37,816 nt of DNA from Actinomycetes bacterium (GTDB lineage: Bacteria; Actinomycetota; Acidimicrobiia; Acidimicrobiales; Ilumatobacteraceae). The position numbers and the translations under genes are program-made. The DNA lies in the NCBI GenBank assembly GCA_025351965.1, contig JANXUX010000371.1:1-37816 (forward strand), read 5' to 3'. Below, piece by piece: positions 1 through 6,975 of this stretch. A model generated the notes under the pieces. The model searched no databases. It was given only the letters and a program-made list of their open reading frames with translations, and was not told the origin of the DNA. Position 1 is the stretch's first letter. Every line of letters starts with the position of its first letter.

Positions 1-501
1 GATCAGGGCGTAGTGCTCGGCCGGGTAGTTCTTGAAGCCCTCACCGATGAAGCCGGCGAGCACGGACGGGTCGCCGGTGTCCACGTCGCCGATGTCTCGG
101 AGCACGGTTGCGCCGCCCTGCTCGATCTCGAGCAGCTTGCCACCGACCCAGTCGTCGAGACCGAGGACCGGATCGCTGCTGTACGCAGCGGCGCGATCGA
201 CGAAGGAGATCAGGTTGAGGTTCGCACCGGTGCCGACCTCGCCCATCTCATCGACGTCGTTCATCATGTACGGCTCGAGGTCGGTGTCGGCGATCTCGAA
301 GGTGAGTACCGTCCACGCCTTCTTGGTGCCGTCTCCCCCGATTCCGGCGGTTGAGTCATCGGTGTCGGTTGCTGAGTCATCGGTGTCGGCTGCTGAGTCG
401 GCTGGGGTGCCGTCGCTCGACGACGCCGCACCATCACTCTCGCTGCTGCACGAGGCTGCGAACAGCCCCAGACACATCACTGCCGTTGCTGTACGTCGCA
501 T
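1..501 (-). CDS. Clostripain-like (peptidase C11) lipoprotein, 3' end outside window
   Basis: The reading frame is open from an ATG at 501 to the window edge (167 codons seen). It begins with a lipoprotein signal: MRRT, a short hydrophobic stretch, then LFAASC with the lipidated Cys at residue 18. A low-complexity Ser/Asp/Thr linker (about residues 19-55) follows. The mature part opens with KKAWTVLTFEIADTDLEPYM, which resembles the first beta strand of clostripain-family (C11) cysteine peptidases, where a Tyr/Phe-x-x-Asp-x-Asp-Leu-Glu pattern is usual. The last visible residues, AEHYALI, lead into the place where family members carry the catalytic His (an Asp-His-Gly motif), so the active site lies beyond the edge. 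It is probably a membrane-anchored extracellular protease. The family call is good; substrate and activity cannot be judged from this part. Confidence 0.72.
   Translation of the reverse strand, partial: MRRTATAVMCLGLFAASCSSESDGAASSSDGTPADSAADTDDSATDTDDSTAGIGGDGTKKAWTVLTFEIADTDLEPYMMNDVDEMGEVGTGANLNLISFVDRAAAYSSDPVLGLDDWVGGKLLEIEQGGATVLRDIGDVDTGDPSVLAGFIGEGFKNYPAEHYALI
353..394. repeat. 21-bp tandem repeat coding the lipoprotein linker
   Basis: Two near-identical 21-bp units (353-373 and 374-394, differing at one base) plus the start of a third (gagtcggct) encode the Asp/Thr/Ser-rich linker just after the lipobox of the C11 lipoprotein. Repeats of this kind can change linker length by slippage without changing frame, because 21 is a multiple of 3. 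Confidence 0.8.
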
Positions 502-627
502 CGCCCACCGATTGTTTCCCCGCCCGGCACGGTTGCCGGAGCCGATCTGTTGAATCGGCACTCAGCGCACCGACCTTGAGGGAACCACACCGGACAGTCG
601 GTGTCGGGTAGGCGAACTCCGATGGGC

Positions 628-1608
628 TCAGCCGACTTCGGGGATCACGGCTTCGGCGACGAGGCGGATCGACGACCACGCCTCCTCGAGCGGCATGCCG
701 CCGCACAGCGGGTGCATCGTCAACGCGTCGAACGGGCCCATCGTCTTGCACTTCTCGACGCACTCGTCCGGGGTGAGGATCTGGTAGGTGCCCTCGGCGC
801 GCAGTTCCTCGACCGTGGTGGCCTCGCTGTGCACCGCCGAGTGGATGTCCGGGGTCTGCCAGCCGGCGTAGACCTTGGCCTCGTGCAGGAAGTGGTGACC
901 GAACTGGTCCCATGCCTTGTCCGGGTCTTCACTGACGTGCACCATGGCCGTGCTCTCCGACGCGGCCATGAAAAAGCCGTTGGTGCCGTTCGCGGCGCAC
1001 TGCTCGTTGTAGTACTCGGCGAGGCCCGGGACGTGGGCTGCGGCGAAGAACGGCAACCCGAATCGCGCCGAGCGACGGGCGGCGATCTTGCTCGTGCCGC
1101 CGAGCATCAGCATCGGATGCGGCTGGGTGGATGGGGCCGGTGTGACCGTGACCGTGGCACCGTTGTACTCGAACGGCTCGCCGGTCCAGGCGCTGAGCAT
1201 CGTCGCGATCGAATGATCCATCTGCGCACCGCGGGTAGCCCAGTCCTTGCCGTGGAGGGCGTACTCCTCGGGGCGGTAGCCGATGCCGGCGATCACCACG
1301 AGGCGGCCACCACTGGCGAGGTCGAGCGCGGCGATGTCCTCGGCGATGCGGATCGGGTCGTGCAGCGGCACGAGCAGAGCCGAAATCGTGATCGAGAGAT
1401 TGGTCGAGGCGCCGAAGATCAACCCGGCAAGGATCAACGGCGACGAGCTCCAGCCGTTGAACGCTCCGTGGTGCTCTTCGAGGCTGATGCCGCTGAAGCC
1501 GTTGGCGTCGCCGTACCGGCACATCTCGAGCATTGCCTGATGACGGCGGCCATTCTCGGCCCGGTCGAGTTCGGGCATGACCATGTTGAACCGCATCAGA
1601 GAACGCAT
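628..1608 (-). CDS. LLM class flavin/F420-dependent oxidoreductase
   Basis: A 326-residue TIM-barrel protein of the bacterial-luciferase-like (LLM) superfamily. Family signs are the N-terminal strand MRFNMVMPEL, the ISLEEHHGA segment after the first helix, DPIRIAEDIAALDLASGGR near residues 90-110, and the GIGYRPEEY segment that follows. Members use FMN or F420 as hydride carrier; I cannot tell which from the sequence. I chose the ATG at 1608 because AAAGGG lies 4 nt upstream; an ATG at 1596 and a TTG at 1716 are alternatives. It is divergent from a second LLM gene starting at 1700, and the two may share substrate or regulation. The substrate is unknown. Confidence 0.85.
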   Translation of the reverse strand: MRSLMRFNMVMPELDRAENGRRHQAMLEMCRYGDANGFSGISLEEHHGAFNGWSSSPLILAGLIFGASTNLSITISALLVPLHDPIRIAEDIAALDLASGGRLVVIAGIGYRPEEYALHGKDWATRGAQMDHSIATMLSAWTGEPFEYNGATVTVTPAPSTQPHPMLMLGGTSKIAARRSARFGLPFFAAAHVPGLAEYYNEQCAANGTNGFFMAASESTAMVHVSEDPDKAWDQFGHHFLHEAKVYAGWQTPDIHSAVHSEATTVEELRAEGTYQILTPDECVEKCKTMGPFDALTMHPLCGGMPLEEAWSSIRLVAEAVIPEVG

Positions 1609-1686
1609 GGCGCCCTTTGTAGTCGCTGGTGTGGCGTGACCGCGAGACGAGCGGCCACGACCCCTCGTCCGCACCACAGCCTGTGC

Positions 1687-1699
1687 CAACATCGTCGCC
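1687..1699 (+). promoter_or_regulatory. Candidate -10 for a leaderless transcript
   Basis: CAACAT (1687-1692) sits 7 nt before the GTG at 1700 and there is no Shine-Dalgarno sequence. It deviates from TAnnnT at the first base, so it is a weaker example of the pattern seen at other starts in this window. Confidence 0.35.
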
Positions 1700-2740
1700 G
1701 TGACACTGGATCTCAAGCTCGGCTGGCATATCGGTTACTGGGGACGGGGTAAGCCGGCGCACGTGCCGGACACGCTCGCCGAGATCGAGGCGCTCGGTTT
1801 CGACAGCGCCTGGACGGCGGAGTCGTGGGGCTCCGATGCCATCTCGCCGCTCGCCTGGTGGGGATCCAAGACGACGAAGCTACGCCTCGGAACGAACCTG
1901 ATCCAGATGTCGGCCCGCACCCCGACGGCGACGGCGATGGCGGCCGTCACCATGGACCATCTCTCCGATGGCCGGTTCTGCCTCGGTCTCGGCGTCAGCG
2001 GGCCACAGGTCGTCGAGGGCTGGTACGGACAGCGCTTCACCCGTCCCCTCGCCCGGACCCGGGAGTACGTCGACATCATCCGCAAGGTCATCGCCCGCGA
2101 GGAGCGGCTGACCAACGAGGGTCCGGAGTACCCGATCCCCGCGATCGACGGGCTCGGCCTCGGTAAGGCGCTGAACATCATGACCCACCCGCTGCGGCCG
2201 GACCTGCCGATCTTCCTCGGCGCCGAGGGCCCGAAGAACGTGGCCCTGGCTGCGGAGATCGCCGACGGCTGGTTCCCCATCTTCTACGCGCCCAAGCACG
2301 AGGAGCTCTACGGCGCCTCGCTACGCGAGGGGTTCGCCCGGCCGACGGCCCGCCACACGCCAGACGATTTCGAGATCCTCGCCACCGTCACGGTCGCGTT
2401 CGACGAGGACATCGACGCCGCCTACGACAAGATGCGACCCAACCTCGCGCTGTACGTCGGCGGTATGGGTGCCCAGGAGATGAACTTCCACGCCGATGTG
2501 TTCCGCCGGCTCGGCTACGAGCAGGCCGTCGACACGATCCAGGAGTTGTTCCTGCACGGCAACCAGAACGAAGCGATCGCAGCGGTCCCGAACGCGATGA
2601 TCGACGAGATCTGCCTGGTCGGGTCGAAGGACAAGATCCGCGACGACCTCGCCGCCTGGCGGGAGTCGAAGGTGACGACGATGCTCATCGGCGGGCCGCC
2701 GGAAACGCTGCGCACGATCGCCGAACTCGTCCTCGGCTGA
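1700..2740 (+). CDS. LLM class F420-dependent oxidoreductase
   Basis: A 346-residue LLM-superfamily TIM barrel. Recognisable parts are LKLGWHIGYWGRG at the N-terminus, GFDSAWTAESWGSDA (about residues 33-47), LGTNLIQMSARTPTATAMAA (63-82), LSDGRFCLGLGVSGPQVVEGWYG and the TREYVDIIRKV segment. This arrangement is typical of actinobacterial F420-linked LLM enzymes, but the cofactor is inferred from family resemblance. Translation starts at a GTG with no ribosome-binding site, consistent with a leaderless message. It is divergent from the LLM gene at 628-1608 with 91 bp between starts. The substrate is not predictable. Confidence 0.88.
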   Translation: MTLDLKLGWHIGYWGRGKPAHVPDTLAEIEALGFDSAWTAESWGSDAISPLAWWGSKTTKLRLGTNLIQMSARTPTATAMAAVTMDHLSDGRFCLGLGVSGPQVVEGWYGQRFTRPLARTREYVDIIRKVIAREERLTNEGPEYPIPAIDGLGLGKALNIMTHPLRPDLPIFLGAEGPKNVALAAEIADGWFPIFYAPKHEELYGASLREGFARPTARHTPDDFEILATVTVAFDEDIDAAYDKMRPNLALYVGGMGAQEMNFHADVFRRLGYEQAVDTIQELFLHGNQNEAIAAVPNAMIDEICLVGSKDKIRDDLAAWRESKVTTMLIGGPPETLRTIAELVLG

Positions 2741-2833
2741 CCGGCGCAGGCCTTTCTGGCTGCTCGAGCCTGATCGTGCGCCAGGCGGGTGACCCGGATC
2801 CGCCCCAGGTTGCAGGACACCCCCATCCACCTC

Positions 2834-2964
2834 TCCCGGAATCTCCACGTGACGAAACTCCGGCCGCCGACGTACACCTCTGCGTCGTGTCCCGGAATCT
2901 CCACGTGACGAAACCAACGGGACGGGGTCCCTACCCGGCGAATCGTCACGTGGAGATTCCGGGA
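2834..2964. repeat. Three copies of a 21-25 bp repeat with CACGTG core
   Basis: Copies 1 (2834-2858) and 2 (2890-2914) are identical 25-bp direct repeats. Copy 3 (2944-2964) is a perfect inverted copy of the first 21 bp. The shared core is CCGGAATCTCCACGTGACG. Copies 2 and 3 can form a 21-bp perfect stem; the 33-nt loop holds a second small hairpin (GGGAC, GGG, GTCCC). The cluster lies in the 363-bp non-coding stretch 2741-3103. I found no other copy in this window. Possible identities are a REP/MITE-like element, a protein-binding array, or a structured RNA. Spacing is irregular and there are too few copies for a CRISPR array. Confidence 0.8.
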
Positions 2965-2991
2965 GTTGCGGCGCGACAAGGGCAGCAGACA

Positions 2992-3024
2992 GCTCGGGGG
3001 CATCAGGTGGCTCGGGGGCATCAG
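2992..3024. repeat. 18-bp-period short tandem repeat
   Basis: The 15-mer gctcgggggcatcag occurs at 2992-3006 and 3010-3024, followed by a degenerate third start (gctcgag) near 3028. It lies between the three-copy repeat and the promoter of the zinc-ribbon gene. No function is evident. Confidence 0.6.
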
Positions 3025-3060
3025 ACGGCTCGAGTCCAGCAGACGGCGGCGATAGAGCTC

Positions 3061-3103
3061 GGGTGTCCGACCGACTGCGACACCCCTGCAGTACAACGAA
3101 CAC
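3061..3103 (+). promoter_or_regulatory. Inverted repeat and -10 of the zinc-ribbon gene
   Basis: A perfect 7-bp inverted repeat GGGTGTC/GACACCC (3061-3067 and 3079-3085) sits where the -35 region should be. TACAAC (3092-3097) lies 6 nt before the ATG at 3104. The layout suits a leaderless promoter with an operator upstream; which protein would bind is unknown. Confidence 0.4.
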
Positions 3104-3754
3104 ATGGCCAATCATGAACACGTCGACGCTGCGACAGCGTCCACCACGTCCGCCAACGCCACGACCCCGGGCGAGGGTTCCGACCAGCTCCTCGACCCGT
3201 GCATCGATCACGGCACGATGGGCGACCGTCAATGCGGATGGTGCACCAACCACTTCCGGGTCGTCCGTCGCCCGGGGCGCCCGCTGATCTACTGCAGCCG
3301 CAGCTGCCGCCAGCGCGCCTACGAGCGCCGCAAAGGCCTGGCCGCGCTGCCCCCGCCCGACCGGATCATCATGCAGCCCGGCGGCCCGCTGGGCCACCTC
3401 CGTTCGCGGGTCGCAGCGTACGAGCTGGGCCGGATCACTTGGGCGACCGGCAAGCTCCACGCAATGCGACCATCTGGCGTGGCGGACACCACCGGCCGGC
3501 GATTGACCCTGTGCGGGTTGCTCGCCCGGTCCAGTCCACGTCCGTTCCACACGTCGATGGACGACGCGTGCATGACGTGCGCCCGGGTGAGAGACGTCCG
3601 CCCACCGGCCCGACCAGCGCGCCCGTCGGACGACCTCGCTGCATTGCGGTCGCTGCTCGACGCAGCAGCGATCGAGCTCAGCCGGCCGCCCCGATCCCGG
3701 CACGAGCTGAAGGGACCGGGCGAGATCCTGACCGATTTACTGATGGCCGTCTGA
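3104..3754 (+). CDS. Hypothetical small zinc-ribbon protein
   Basis: A 216-residue protein that I cannot assign to a characterised family. Its distinct part is a cysteine motif, C44-x2-C47 and C64-x3-C68, within CGWCTNHF and YCSRSCRQRAYERR. This resembles the treble-clef or zinc-ribbon fingers with a basic CRQRAYxRR tail seen in many uncharacterised actinobacterial proteins, and suggests zinc and perhaps nucleic-acid binding. The N-terminal 30 residues are Ala/Thr-rich and probably disordered. A later CGLL...CMTC region (about residues 140-168) might form a second weak metal site. There are no membrane segments. It ends 32 nt before mtr, in the same direction, but mtr has its own promoter-like sequence. 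Confidence 0.6.
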   Translation: MANHEHVDAATASTTSANATTPGEGSDQLLDPCIDHGTMGDRQCGWCTNHFRVVRRPGRPLIYCSRSCRQRAYERRKGLAALPPPDRIIMQPGGPLGHLRSRVAAYELGRITWATGKLHAMRPSGVADTTGRRLTLCGLLARSSPRPFHTSMDDACMTCARVRDVRPPARPARPSDDLAALRSLLDAAAIELSRPPRSRHELKGPGEILTDLLMAV

Positions 3755-3786
3755 CGCGTCCGCAGACCGCCCAATACGCTGGCGAC
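3751..3786 (+). promoter_or_regulatory. mtr promoter, leaderless
   Basis: CTGACG (3751-3756) as -35, an 18-bp spacer, then TACGCT (3775-3780) as -10, followed by only 6 nt before the ATG at 3787. No ribosome-binding site is present. The predicted transcript would start at or within a base of the start codon. Confidence 0.55.
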
Positions 3787-5229
3787 ATGTCAGCCGGGAT
3801 CACCCAGACGCACCCTCAGTACACCCAGTCCACCCTTCCCGGCGACTCCGATCAACCCGAGGCATTTGATGTCATCATCATCGGCACGGGCTCGGGCAAC
3901 AGCATCCTCACCGCGGACTACGACCACCTGAAGGTGGCCATCATCGAGCGCGACGTCTTCGGTGGTACGTGCCTGAACCGCGGCTGCATCCCGACGAAGA
4001 TGTTCGTCTACGCAGCCGACGTCGCCCAGAACGTCAGCCACGCCAGCACCTACGGCATCGATGCGACCATCGACAAGGTCCGTTGGCCCGACATCGTGCA
4101 GCGGGTCTTCGGACGGATCGACCCGATCCCCCCGAGCGGCCTCGCCTACCGCAGGGGCGCGGAGAACACGACCGTGTTCGAGGGCACCGCGACGTTCACC
4201 GGTGCGAAGGACATCGAGATCGCGATGAACGACGGCAGTACGCGCCGCGTCAGTGGGACGAACATCGTCGTCGCCGTGGGGGCCCGGCCGGTGATCCCCG
4301 ACATCGACGGCCTCGACCAGGTCTGCTACCACACGAGCGACACGATCATGCGCCTACCACAACTACCGGAGCGGCTCATCGTCTTCGGCGCCGGGTACAT
4401 CGCCACCGAGATGGCCCACGTCTTCGGTGCGCTCGGCTCGAAGGTCACGATCGTCAACCGCAGCGGACGCTTCCTGACACGCGAGGACGAATCCGTCAGC
4501 CAACGCTTCACCGAGATCTACCAGGACCGGTTCGACTGCCACATGAACGCACGGGTCGACCACGTCAGCCAGGACGGCGACGAGATCACCGTGCGGCTGC
4601 ATGTCGACGGTAAGGAGATCGAGATCGTCGGCGACGCACTGCTGGTCGCGACCGGCCGGATGCCGAACGGCGATCTCGTCCACGCCGCCGCCGCCGGCAT
4701 CGCGATCGACATGGACGGCTACGTGATCACCGACGAACAGCTGCGCACCAACGTTCCGGGTATCTGGGCGCTCGGCGACGTCTCCAACGAGAATCAGCTC
4801 AAGCACGTCGCCAACGCCGAGGCCCGCATCGTCGCCCACAACGTGGTGCACCCCGAAATTCTTCGCCCTGTCGACCTCTACCCCGTGCCCCACGCGGTCT
4901 TCGCCGGCCCCCACGTCGCCAGCGTCGGCCCCACCGAGCAGGAGCTGCGCCACCTCGGCGTCCACTACATCACCGCCATCCAGAACTATGGCGACGTCGC
5001 CTACGGTTGGGCGATGGAGGACACCCGGCATTTCTGCAAGGTGATCGCCGACCCGGACACCCGCCTCCTGCTCGGCGCACACATCATCGGCCCCCAGTCG
5101 AGCATCCTCATCCAGCAGCTGATCCAGGGGATGCGGTTCGGCCAGACGGTGGACCAGATGGCGCGCGAGCAGCTGTGGATCCACCCCTCGTTGACCGAGG
5201 TCGTCGAGAACGCACTGCTCAAGCTCTGA
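3787..5229 (+). CDS. mtr: Mycothione reductase
   Basis: A 480-residue class I pyridine-nucleotide-disulfide reductase that reduces mycothiol disulfide (mycothione) with NADPH in the cytoplasm, keeping the mycothiol pool reduced. Visible parts: FAD-binding IIIGTGSGNS near residue 30, the redox pair in GGTCLNRGCIPTKMF, the NAD(P)-binding GAGYIATEMAHVFGALG, the second FAD motif (T)NVPGIWALGDVS, and the C-terminal WIHPSLTEVVENALL with the catalytic His. The GTGSGNS, RGCIPTKMFVYAADVA and QNYGDVAYGWAMEDT segments match mycobacterial Mtr rather than lipoamide dehydrogenase. The frame stays open upstream, but the ATG at 3787 is chosen because of the promoter placed just before it and the family N-terminus. 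About 20 extra N-terminal residues precede the FAD domain. Confidence 0.93.
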   Translation: MSAGITQTHPQYTQSTLPGDSDQPEAFDVIIIGTGSGNSILTADYDHLKVAIIERDVFGGTCLNRGCIPTKMFVYAADVAQNVSHASTYGIDATIDKVRWPDIVQRVFGRIDPIPPSGLAYRRGAENTTVFEGTATFTGAKDIEIAMNDGSTRRVSGTNIVVAVGARPVIPDIDGLDQVCYHTSDTIMRLPQLPERLIVFGAGYIATEMAHVFGALGSKVTIVNRSGRFLTREDESVSQRFTEIYQDRFDCHMNARVDHVSQDGDEITVRLHVDGKEIEIVGDALLVATGRMPNGDLVHAAAAGIAIDMDGYVITDEQLRTNVPGIWALGDVSNENQLKHVANAEARIVAHNVVHPEILRPVDLYPVPHAVFAGPHVASVGPTEQELRHLGVHYITAIQNYGDVAYGWAMEDTRHFCKVIADPDTRLLLGAHIIGPQSSILIQQLIQGMRFGQTVDQMAREQLWIHPSLTEVVENALLKL

Positions 5230-5243
5230 GGCGCTCGACGCCT
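5229..5243. terminator. Short hairpin between convergent genes
   Basis: AGGCG/CGCCT arms (5229-5233 and 5239-5243) with a 5-nt loop span the 12-bp gap between mtr and the acyl-CoA ligase. A bidirectional terminator is plausible, although the stem is short and no T-run follows. Confidence 0.35.
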
Positions 5244-6903
5244 ACGCGCCGGCAGCGATCTCGCGCTGCAGCTCCCGCTTGAGCATCTTGCCCGATGCGT
5301 TGCGGGGCAGCGCCTCGTCGCGGAACGCGATGTAGGTGGGCACCTTGAACGACGCGATCTGTTTGGCGACGAAGGTGCGCAGCTCGTCCGCGGTCAGGCT
5401 CATCCCCGGCTTGAGCATGACGGCCGCGCCCACTTCCTCGCCGAGCCGTTCGTGGGGTACGCCGAACACGGCCGCCTCGTGGACCGCTGGATGTTCGTAG
5501 ATGGCCGCTTCGACTTCGGCGCAGTACACGTTCTCGCCGGCGCGCAGGATCATGTCCTTGACGCGGTCCTCGACGTAGATGAACCCTTCCTCATCGAGCC
5601 GACCGAGGTCACCCGAGCGCAGCCATCCGTCGACCAGCACCTCGGCCGTCGCGTCGGGACGGTTCCAGTAACCACGGATCAGGTTCGGTCCCTTGAACCA
5701 GATCTCGCCGTGCTCGCCGACCGGCACCGGCTTGTCCTCGGCGTCGCGGATCTCCATGGTCATCACCGGAACGACTCGACCGGAGCTGGTCGGCTTGCGC
5801 AGGTAGTCGGCGCCGCGGTTGCCGGGCCCGTACGCGTTCGTCTCGGTCATGCCGTAGCCGATCGTGGGACTGCCCTTCTTGAAGCTGTCGGCCACCTTCT
5901 CCACCAGCGCCGGCGGGGCGGGCGCACCACCGCCGCCGATGTCGCGCAGGCTGGACGTGTCGAACTCTGCGAAGAGTGGCGACTGGACGAGGTCCCAGCT
6001 CTGCGTCGGCACGCCCACGAAGTTGGTGATGTGCTCGCGCTCGATGATCTCGAGCGCCTTGTCGACATCCCACTTGTACATGATCACGAGCTTCACCCCG
6101 GCGGTGAAGCAGCCGAGCATCACCGCAACGCAGCCGGTGACGTGGAACAGCGGCACGATCAGGATGAACGCCGGTGCGTTCCCCGACGGTTCGGCGGGCT
6201 GACGGACTCGCTCGATCGCGCTCCGGCACGAGAACGCCATCAGCGCCTGGATCACTGCGCCGTGGGTGGACACGGCGCCCTTCGGCCGACCAGTGGTGCC
6301 CGACGTGTAGAGGATGGTCGCATCGTCCTCGGACGACACATCGATGACGGGCAGTGGTGTGCCGAGCACGACCACGTCGTCCCAGGCGTCGGCTCCGACC
6401 GGCGGTGTAGCCATCCGCACCGCGATCATGCGCGTGCCGAGCCGGTTGCACGCCGCGACCGAGCGCTCGAGGCGGGCGTCGTCGGCGATGAGCACGGTCG
6501 CGCCGCTGTCCTCGAGCGCGAACGACATCTCGTCCTCGGTCCACCACGAGTTCATCGACACCGAGATCGCGCCGATCGAGGTGATTGCCGCGAACGAGAT
6601 GATCCACTCCGGGAAGTTGCGCATCGCAACGGCGACGCGGTCACCCTTGCGCACGCCGTAACGCTCGACCAGCGCTGCGCCGAGCGCGGCGTACCGCTCG
6701 CGCACCTCACCGAACGTGTAGGTCTCGTCCTCGTAGACGATGAACGTCGCGTCGGCCGGAGCGAGCTGGAACAGGAAGCCGAGGTTCGGCGGCGCCTTGA
6801 CGAACACCCGTTGGTGGGCGCCGTTGATGATGGCGTCGCCGACCTCGAGCGGACCGCCGGCTGCGGTGACCTGCGCGGCTGCTTCGTCGAAAGAGATCGT
6901 CAT
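5242..6903 (-). CDS. Acyl-CoA synthetase (AMP-dependent ligase)
   Basis: A 553-residue ANL-superfamily adenylating enzyme that activates a carboxylic acid to its acyl-CoA with ATP. The P-loop-like YTSGTTGRPKG lies at 199-209, the aromatic/gate region IGYGMTETNAYG in the middle, the hinge Asp in WLRSGDLG, then VKDMILRAGENVYCAEVE, and the C-terminal catalytic Lys in PRNASGKMLKREL (about 539). Length is normal for fatty or aryl acid CoA ligases. I chose the ATG at 6903; a GTG at 6921 would add six residues. It diverges from the flavoprotein at 6976 with 72 bp between, so both may act on the same acyl-CoA route. The chain or ring specificity is unknown. Confidence 0.9.
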   Translation of the reverse strand: MTISFDEAAAQVTAAGGPLEVGDAIINGAHQRVFVKAPPNLGFLFQLAPADATFIVYEDETYTFGEVRERYAALGAALVERYGVRKGDRVAVAMRNFPEWIISFAAITSIGAISVSMNSWWTEDEMSFALEDSGATVLIADDARLERSVAACNRLGTRMIAVRMATPPVGADAWDDVVVLGTPLPVIDVSSEDDATILYTSGTTGRPKGAVSTHGAVIQALMAFSCRSAIERVRQPAEPSGNAPAFILIVPLFHVTGCVAVMLGCFTAGVKLVIMYKWDVDKALEIIEREHITNFVGVPTQSWDLVQSPLFAEFDTSSLRDIGGGGAPAPPALVEKVADSFKKGSPTIGYGMTETNAYGPGNRGADYLRKPTSSGRVVPVMTMEIRDAEDKPVPVGEHGEIWFKGPNLIRGYWNRPDATAEVLVDGWLRSGDLGRLDEEGFIYVEDRVKDMILRAGENVYCAEVEAAIYEHPAVHEAAVFGVPHERLGEEVGAAVMLKPGMSLTADELRTFVAKQIASFKVPTYIAFRDEALPRNASGKMLKRELQREIAAGA

Positions 6904-6962
6904 GGCGTGACACTCTGCCACCTCGCGGCGCTCCGAGCCAGATCACCGACGGGCAGCTGACC

Positions 6963-6975
6963 TAGCCTCCGCGGC
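6963..6975 (+). promoter_or_regulatory. Leaderless -10 element
   Basis: TAGCCT (6963-6968) lies 7 nt before the GTG at 6976. No Shine-Dalgarno sequence is present. Confidence 0.4.

Noticed and set aside
2845-2855. CACGTG as a eukaryote-style E-box or bZIP site
   Set aside because: It is simply the palindromic core of the repeat; no evidence points to such a binding protein here.
2834-2964. CRISPR array
   Set aside because: Only three copies, one inverted, with unequal spacing and no cas genes nearby.
3199-3786. Upstream extension of the mtr frame by 196 codons
   Set aside because: It lies within the zinc-ribbon gene in another frame and is Arg/Pro/His-rich. The promoter and family N-terminus place the start at 3787.
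5452-6960. 502-codon open frame on the + strand opposite the acyl-CoA ligase
   Set aside because: The minus-strand frame carries all ANL motifs; this one is a His/Arg/Asp-rich shadow caused by GC-rich third positions.
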